From Cristatella mucedo (Eukaryota > Bryozoa > Phylactolaemata > Cristatellidae): a stretch of DNA of 64,000 nucleotides. This document shows positions 14,001-23,300 of this stretch, one piece after another (position 1 is the stretch's first letter; each line of letters begins with the position of its first letter). Under the pieces are notes generated by a model, which was given only the letters and a program-made list of their open reading frames with translations, searched no databases and was not told the origin of the DNA. The DNA is taken from the NCBI GenBank assembly GCA_009760855.2, contig WPIO01000014.1, positions 2,347,501 to 2,411,500 of the forward strand, given 5' to 3'. A program made the position numbers and the translations under genes.

Positions 14001-14574
14001 GCTACTTTTTCGGCCACTGACGACCACGACAGACCTTGAGTGACCTCCTCACCTGTCAACCGCATGAACCGATCGACTGGTCGATGAGAAGCTCGAGCTG
14101 CTACCACAGCTGCACTAACTCGCAGCCTACACTTGCCGAGATCACGCGCAAGATGGCTGCCATTGGTAGGGCTGTCTGTTCAAACTAACACGACCCAGAG
14201 TCCAGTCTCACTGCGACCAGTTTCCCGTTAGTTATATGACGTTCGGCTGGCCAAGCTGCTTACCCTGCCGCACACCAGCGAGCTCATACACGGCAGCGGT
14301 CAAACGTGCCTCTTCTTCGGGAAGCCATTTTCCTACGAAAGAGCAACTGTGTACTGACTTGTAGTTGCATGCACACACAGCAACAACTCGCCTGCTACCA
14401 CCGACAAAAGCACAGTCGCATGGCAAGAAATAATTCACAGGTGGACTGCGCCTCCCAGGGCTGGACAACTACTGACCCTCCTCGGTCGCTTAAAGAGTGC
14501 TCGGTAATACTACAATGCGGCGGCTAGCGGAAAGCAAAGCAACAGCAACGTCACTGCCAGGCCAGTGCCAAGGC

Positions 14575-14652
<78 letters not shown>

Positions 14653-17260
14653 TGCAGACCCCAAGGGGCAGGGGGCATTTCCCCCCCATAGCAGGCCAGC
14701 AACCTGGCACACTTGGTAAGGCGGTTGCTTTCACGACCTCGGCCCGAGGTCGTGGGTTCGATTCCTGTGGTGGGCGATCCTTTATCGCCACTGCAAGCGG
14801 TGGTGATAGCTGTAAAGGCTCTTCTGTCGCAATACAAAAAATGCTGTATAATCAGCTAGGATTTATTGTTAATTTATTTACCCCCTATTCCTATGCTCCC
14901 CTTTTACCCCCAACTTTTTACTGGCAAAAAAAGCATGGTTTTCACCGTTCATTTCGGGCTACCACCTGGTTCTGAGCCGTCGTCCGGATGCAAAATATGG
15001 CAGCTATCTGCACAAGGAACGATGCATCAATGCCAGCATGCAAATGTCATGAAGTTATGTGGAGTAGGGGCCTTTTTCTTTAACGGATAAATGTCGAGAA
15101 AATACCAAAAACAAATTTGCCCAACCATCGAATATTTGTTTAGGTTAACTTTTAAAAAACAAATGCGTTAGCCATAGGATCATAAGTTTTAAAGAATTCC
15201 AGATCAAAGGAAAAATGATTATGCAAACGATGTCTAACCAAAAGTAAACCTGAAGCCACGTACATATATATCACGTATATCAACAAATAAAAAATTATGG
15301 AATCTCTACATTATATGCGACTTGTGTCCCAACTTTCCGAACCTTGGTAAATCGAGTTACATGTTTGCAACTTGCTTGTTGAGGTGAATGCCTGTGGCTT
15401 TTAAAAAGCTCCATTTACAGTATATTGGATAAATATTAATTTACATGTAATCAAACCCCCTGGAGCTTTATTTTCTTAAATTATTGACATGCATAGCAAC
15501 ACATCAAATCGAAATAAAAGATAAGCTTCAGCAGTGACTAGAAACCGACCTGAACTCACAATTTGCATATTGATACACAAAACCTTGGCCGAGTTATGGA
15601 ATTTTCAAGGCTATACTAGTAAATGAAGCTGTTTTTAAGTCCCAATCATTCACCTCAACCGGTTGCAATTATGTACCTCGATGTGCCAAGGTTCAAAAAG
15701 TTCGGATACGTTGCATATAATGGACCAATATTTTTCATTTGTACATACTTGCTTCATATTTACTTCAGGGTTAGACATGGTTTGCATAATAAATTTTTCT
15801 TTTATGTGGAAATCGTCAAAGCGATCCTTAACCATGATATGCTTGTTGTCATTGAGCAAGCTATCACTAACCATTCGATCGTGCTTCCTTTAAAGCAAAT
15901 GCAAAGTGCCTATAGAGAGATTGAGTTCTCTGAGGGTGCTACATCAAATGTAATATTTTCCCATTTCTTTTGTGTTTGTCTTTTGAAAGTAACATAAAAA
16001 CTATTCAACTGTTGGACACAGTTGTTAAGTATTTTATTGACATTTACCCTTAACCATACCAGGTCAGCCAGCATTCCTCCACCAGTACCAGGATTCACAG
16101 AATCGGACCTAAACCGGCGTATAATGACCTCGACCTCGGATTGCTAGGCAGCAGCCCGGAGGCGCACTATAGGCTATGAAATGCCTGGTGGAATGACTGG
16201 TGGATAGCTAAAATACAAAGATGTGGCAGGTTATTATGTAGACTTTGTTATACCAGAGGTCTACCTAATGCTATATGCTATTTTCTGAAAATCCGGTGGA
16301 ATACAAATGAAGTATATTTAATAAAGACACTTCCTTTTTAAGCACGTTCTTAGCATTTGAACCTGCTAAAATCCGATCAATGGACTGGCTCCGACTTCCC
16401 TTCCCCCAGATCCAAACCAGGTTGCATCAAGTCAGAGGGGACAAGGATCGTATGCACCACGATGGCAGCAAGTGTGCATTGCTTACCCGAATTACACGCT
16501 TCTTTCATGAGTCGGCAGCGATCGCGCACCGAACCAGCGCTTCGCCCGAGTGTAGATCCGATCGTTGCCCAATCGTTGCCATGCCTGGCGCGCAGATCAC
16601 GGAGCTGATTCAGTTCGGTGGCAGTATATTTTCCAACGTGATTCTTCTGGTCGTACATGCGCACAACGCGCCGGTACACCGAAAACAGCGGCCGCTCAAG
16701 ACCCTTGGCTATCACTCGATAGAAGTCCTTGCGCTCATCCTTTGACATCTCGAAGATGACGGCAGCAGGATCGTTCACTCCACGTGCCTTGGTCGACCAA
16801 AATAAGTGCATGATTATGCACCGATCACAGCCGAGTGCCGCGCTGACTGTGTGCTATCGAGCATAGCAATGTTGCACCTACCCTACAGTATGAATTTATA
16901 TTTTCCTGAAGAATGTCGACCTCCTCCTTTGCCCACTGACCTTGCTTCCAGTTGTGCCCTGTTTCAATCACAAGCAAAAATCCCAGATGGCTGTAGTGAA
17001 CAGCACACACGAACAAGCACGAACATCTGCATTTAGCTTGTGCGGTAACCAGGATTTTAGCATTAGGCTAATTCTTGACCACGAGTGTGGTAACTAGGTG
17101 TAGCCAGAAGTATGACATCACATCGCCTATTTTCTTCTCCTGACAGCTTAAACAGCTAATACAGCGTCGTTTAGCATAGAAGGGCAAACTCTCTGCGATC
17201 AGCTCAAGGTAGTAGCCAGCAGCTGTAAACCATAAAGGATAAACTCCAAACCATAAATTT

Positions 17261-17343
<83 letters not shown>

Positions 17344-20300
17344 GACACGCATCGACGTATTAGTTGGCTTAAAAGTGCTGATTCCAGGCCTAATTACTTA
17401 TATGCACCCTAATTACTTGAACCATTAAGCTACATTTCCTTTACAAGGTCCAACTTCTCTACAACCAACTTGCCTAATTTCCTCAGATGTTCGTCATGTT
17501 CTTTGTTGATGGCAACTCACTGCTTACTGGCCTACCAGCATGTGCGATCAGGCGATTGCAGCTGGTGCAAAACTCTGCAGCTAGGCTTGTCTGTCGTGAG
17601 CGTCGCAGTTGCCACATTACTCCACTTCTCGCCGACCTGCACTGGCTACCAGTCAAGCAACGGATTGACTTCAAGGTTTTGTCGCACACTTTTAGGTCCC
17701 TTCATTCTATGGCTCCAGCCTATCTGTCAGATATACTACCCCATCAGGCCAAGCATCGTACCACCCGCTTTTCGGAATCCAACAGTCTACAAATACCTCA
17801 TACAAACCTTAAATCCTTTGGAGACCGTGCATTTAGTTCATATGCTCCCAAAGCCTGGAACTGCCTCCCGACCTGCATCAGAACATCCCCTGACCTGACC
17901 ACATTTAAAAGGAACCTAAAAACACACCTATTTAGGACAGCATTTAGTGGGTCCCTGTGATTCGTCCTTGATGTGCTTATGCGTGCTGACACTGTGCATG
18001 CTGCTACTAACCACATTTGCATGCTGACCCTGTGCATGTCACCCCTAACCCCATATTATTCATTTCGTTTGTTTTTCAAGCATGATTTTACTTACCATTC
18101 AATTGCATTTCACTTTACAGCAAATGTATAGCACCTAGAGAGAGATTAAGTTCTCTGAGGGCGCTTTATCAAGTGAATTATTATTATTATTACTATTATT
18201 GGCCAAATTCCTAGAAGATTTTAGTGGTTGGTAAGATGCAGCTTAAGGGGTTAGGAGCCAGCGATTTTATAGCTACATTATCTCGCTATCTGAATTAAAG
18301 AAAAGGTAATGATAATTACTACTGCTAGGCAGTACTCATAGTATTCAAGATAATTTTTTATGAAAATAATCGGTCTTTAATTGCAAACCCATTTGTGAGC
18401 ACTTAAGTTGAGGGGCTTCTCTACCTTATTTGAACGATGTTGCCCCTTGGGCCTCTCTGAAGGCAAGAGCAACCCGCAACGACATGGCATCCCTGGGAGC
18501 CTTGCTACGGTTAGCAACTCAGTTTCACCTGGGCTTGGCTGCATGCAGAGCTTACTTTTGAGAATGAATGTCATAGCAACTCTATAGCCAGAGGGTTCCA
18601 GAACAATTAACCTAGATCCCAAGGAACCTGCTCGGAACGGGAGCGCTGAAGGAGTGCTGCACAAAGTATGCTCACGGTATCCCACCAGGCCTGCTGGCCT
18701 GTGCTCTGCCGAGATGGACCGACAAGCGAATCGAAGGGTGCACATCCGAAAGAACCTCTCCGCCCCTTGCTCCCATGAAAGCACAGCTACTCCAAAACAA
18801 ATACGGTAGCTTCTTAAGGAATTAGACAGGTTTCTGATTGTTATAATACAAAACAACCGGAAGATTCTGCCTGTCTGAGATATGTGTGTCACCCAAGACT
18901 CTTGAGCATGCGATCGTGTTTCCTTTGCAGCAAATGTAAAGCGCCTAGAACGAGATTGAGTTCTCCTAGCGCGCTTTATCAAGCGTATTATTATTATTAT
19001 TATTATTATTTTGCCACTCTGGAAAGATGGCTATACCCTACTACTGGTAAAGCCAGAAGGTTCGCAGCTTCAGTGCATATTGCCCTAAGGGCTCATTACA
19101 TCTCGTCTATCTCGTCTAACAAAAAATTAGTACTCTCACTTGTTGGCGAGCCAAAAGTCTCTCTGCCCTGCCAGCTGGCCACAGAAGCCCGGCCCGAAAG
19201 GCTTATTGAGTTCAGAAAAAATAATTATCGATTGCCTGCAGCACAAGAAACCACTTCAAACCGTTGCAGGAGGGTCTCTTTAGTCATCTAAAAAAATCGC
19301 TATTCTCGATTTTGGCAGAGGTTGAAGCTCTGAGCCAAAGGCACCCTAACGGCAAGTCTCTTTATAACCCACCTGTCAAAAAAACAATTGTACTTCTATG
19401 CAGAGATCCTGAAGCCGAATCCAAAGTACTGCTGGGCAGCCAGCTGCTCGGCAATTGCCTCTTTAGACCTGCCTAAAAACACCTACATCTAAATTAGCTC
19501 AGTTGGTCCTGAACACCGAATTATACAAAAATCCACTCTCATCAGGGTCTGCATTTTGAGTCACAGGAACGGGTACATAGAAACCAGCACAGATGGACGT
19601 AAAATTGATAAGGGTTCTACTCACCTGCACTCTGCAGCACTTTTTTATCTGTCTTCGATGTGAACCAGTTCTGCGATACGTCCACCTTGCTGTTTGCAAT
19701 CTGGCTCCCAGAAGGAATGTTGCTCTGCATTTCACCTGTGACAGCGTTCACTCTGTCTTGCATGTCGTCCTACGAACAAAACAACACAAGGTATCAACAA
19801 CAATGGATAAGTGGCCAGTGAGGAGCTAATTTTGACTCACACTTCCACCCTACTCAGAGCTACAAGCTATGCCATTCGCGGTAACGGGCTGCATAATCTT
19901 GATAACCAGTGAACTAGTGGAAGAAAGAGAACTGCTTCAACCCAGCGATTACCCAGCGATTATATTCCATCTATTTCTGAATCAATCAGAGTGGCTCAAA
20001 TGATGCCAACACTAGTCTGCATGGATACTGCTGTTCATCAAGATAACCAGCTACATTTCAAAAGTAAAAACGAAAGTTGCAGACGGGTGGGTAAAACTAG
20101 GCAGCAATATAGTGCACTTCAGCATCACAACTGTCTGTGGTTGTGCACGAATATAGACAAGTATGAGTCGTTGCTAAAATACTCTGCAATGGGACAATTA
20201 CTAAAACTAAGCTTGTACGAAGTGCAAAACTCTTATTACTGCTCTGCTAGCTGAAGGTGAGGCAGTAAGTAAGCATGCGATTAGTATAGGACCCAGGTCG

Positions 20301-23300
20301 TGGGTTCCAGTCCTGCAGTGGGCGATCCTTCATTGCACACTGCAAGCGATGGCATAGCCATTGATGCTCTTCTGTCGCTACATAACTGAGGCTGTTTAAT
20401 CAGTTGGCCTTGTTTCTGCTACTCAGGCAGAGAACTTTAGGAGCTACCCTCGTCGAATGGCAAGGGCTCCATTAAATGGTGGGTCGATTTTTTAAAGAGC
20501 TGCCTCAATGAAAGCATGGACACTCTATCACCAAGACCGGGTGTTGCCTGCATCATTTTCAAGCATCTATAGCTCCCATAGAGCACTAACACAAGACAAA
20601 TTTCAACGCCCTTACCCACTAACAGGCGAGGAACCACCGTGACCGCCCTATGGGTTGATTGTGATGGCAGCATTTGGAGCATTCTTCAGGTGGCCAACCC
20701 CCCCCCCCCAGCATCCCATGCCAAGCAGATACAAGGAACTGGCCGATTGTGCTCAGTGTCAGACACTGCCACAAATACTGCCACCAGCAAAATGTGAAGC
20801 GGGACAATTGAGTCCATGTTCCTAGACACTACCACAAATACCACCGAGACAGTCCAAATGCAGCATGCAAACCCATCTAAAGGCACCACTGTGTGGACTA
20901 ATCAACAGTGCCTCTTATGGCATAGGTGACTGGCACAAAAATCATTTGGAATGCGAATTCGCCAGAAGCAGTAGGGACTGCCAAAAAGCGACACATACTT
21001 TCAAGCAGGCGGTGCTTGAGCAATTTTTGAGTTTAGCTAGCTTAATGTTAAACTATTAAACCCTCAACGCAAAGGACACGAATTTTATCCCAGAATGAAC
21101 AGGTAAATCACAGATCAATAGCGGTAACGTCATAATAATAATAATAATGCACTTGATAAAACGCCCTTACAGAACTTCATCTCTCTCTCTAGGCGCTTTA
21201 CATTTGCTGCAAAGGGAAATGCAATTTTAATGGTGAGTAAAATCATGCTTGATAAACAAAAAAAATGAATAACATGGTTAGGGGTGACATGCACAGGGTC
21301 ACCATGCAAATGTGGTTAGTGGCAGCATGCACAGTGTCAGCACACATAAGCACATCAAGGACGAATCACAGGGACCCACTAAATGCTGTCCTAAATAGGT
21401 TTTTAAGTTCTTTTTAAATGTGGTCAGGTCAGAGGATATTCTGACGCAGGTCGGGAGGGAGTTCCAGGCTTTGGAAGCATACAAACTAAATGCAATTAAC
21501 TCATTTTTAAAGTTTATGCAAGCTGCTAATATGCAGACTCCTCTGCCGCTACAATCTCAATGTTAAAAAATGCCCGTGCAAAAAATATAAAGCTCACACA
21601 AGCCGACTGGATTTTTGCAATATATCTGTACATTTTCTAACTCATCTTCAACATAGCCATGCTCAGAGGCCTTGCACAGGAATACTTGCAAACTACCTGG
21701 TCAGTTCAACCAAGCAAGGTTTTCAAAGGCAGAAATTTATTGGTTAACCTAAAGATCAGAGCCACGTGACTCAGGTCTTGATTAAATGCAGAACTGCTCG
21801 ATAGGAACTCCATCCAATCAAGCTGTTGGACAGGCAAGTACAGAAGTAGATGTGACAAGCAGATTCGCAAATCTCACAAAAATTACTAATGATGAGGTAA
21901 TTATAATAATCATAATCATAAGACATTTGCATAGCACCATATGAGCACTAAATCTCTTACTAGGTACTTAACACATGCTTTTTGGGGAGCATGTCAGAAA
22001 ATGCAGTCAGCGCACTTCATCCAATACAGTCAGACCTCCTTCGAGCAACTAACTCAGCTTACTAAAATTAGACCAACATCTCGTCTCACCAACAAGGCTA
22101 CGCACCTCATCTTTGGTTATAAATATTGCACTGCCTTGCACTGCATCAAAATGATCGGCCATTGTAACTTCGTGCAATGTACCATGAGGATCTGCAATGC
22201 ACGCAGGCAAATGGGTCACAGGCAACTGCAGTGTATTGCAAAAGCAACCATTCTCATATGCAAGATGGGCATAATCTGCCCATGGGCTTGAGACACGATA
22301 ATCTGTCGGCAGCATGACAGCCAGCATGCTGAGAGCACGGACGTAGCACCTGCTCACCTGTTACCGCTATGACAAACATCTGCCCGTGTTCATCCTGTAT
22401 GCGGATACGCTTTATGGGCTGTTCTTTGGTCATACTGTCATCAGCAGCTACAACGGCAACAGGTGCTTGCAGCAATAAGATTGTTTAACAGTCAAACTAG
22501 ATCTCCCAGAGAACTTATCTTTTTTGCTCCTATGTGCTTTGCATACTTACCTGAGCATGATTCAGTGTACGTTACTAACTCGGTGTCCCACTAACTGCTG
22601 GCCCTGACTGTCTTCTTGTGTGCTTTTGCATCCAGGCCTAAGCACGACACTCTTGTGTGCTTTTGCATGCTGGTCTACACATGCTACCACACATATAATT
22701 AATCCTCTGTTATTAATTCCTTTGCAGCTAGTTGTAAAGCACCTGGACATAGATTTAGCTGTTCTAAGGTGTTATACAGACGACCTATAAGTATTCTTAT
22801 TAACTCCAATAGGCCATACATAAGCAAAGCCTTGTCTGACAAGCAGTCCTTATATTAAGCGATGTACCAGCAACGAGAAAGCAAAACAGGAACTGTTGGC
22901 ATCGAACTGAGAGTGCACGTGCACCGCCATGGTCAGCCATCTCCAAGTTTATTTATTCAAGAATGAGGCCTAGATAAATGACTGCCTTCTACAGATCCTC
23001 GACAGTGGCTTTCACATACGCATTTCTGGCATTTTCCACCGTTGGCGTACTGAAGGGAAGCCGGAAGGCCTTAGCCACTACTTGGTCCTATACCCAGCCG
23101 GGGTAGGCTGGACAGCAGCAAGCCACCCAAACATGTCCCTGCATGCCCCTATGATGATAGGCCACTCAAGAAAGGTCGAGGTTGGAATCTGGGTGAATGC
23201 TGCATAATCTGCATTCTCATGTACTTTATGACCTGTAGCACTGTTGTCCCAAGTGTTTCTACCTCCAACTAGGTTTTTCCCATGCCTGCCAAGTTACGTG

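Noticed and set aside
14490-14975. Tyr-Ile-rich ORFs
   Set aside because: They cross the (AT)n tract and a SINE and lack any other coding support.
18377-18982. 201-codon minus-strand ORF
   Set aside because: It overlaps a plus-strand LINE tail and has no recognisable domain.
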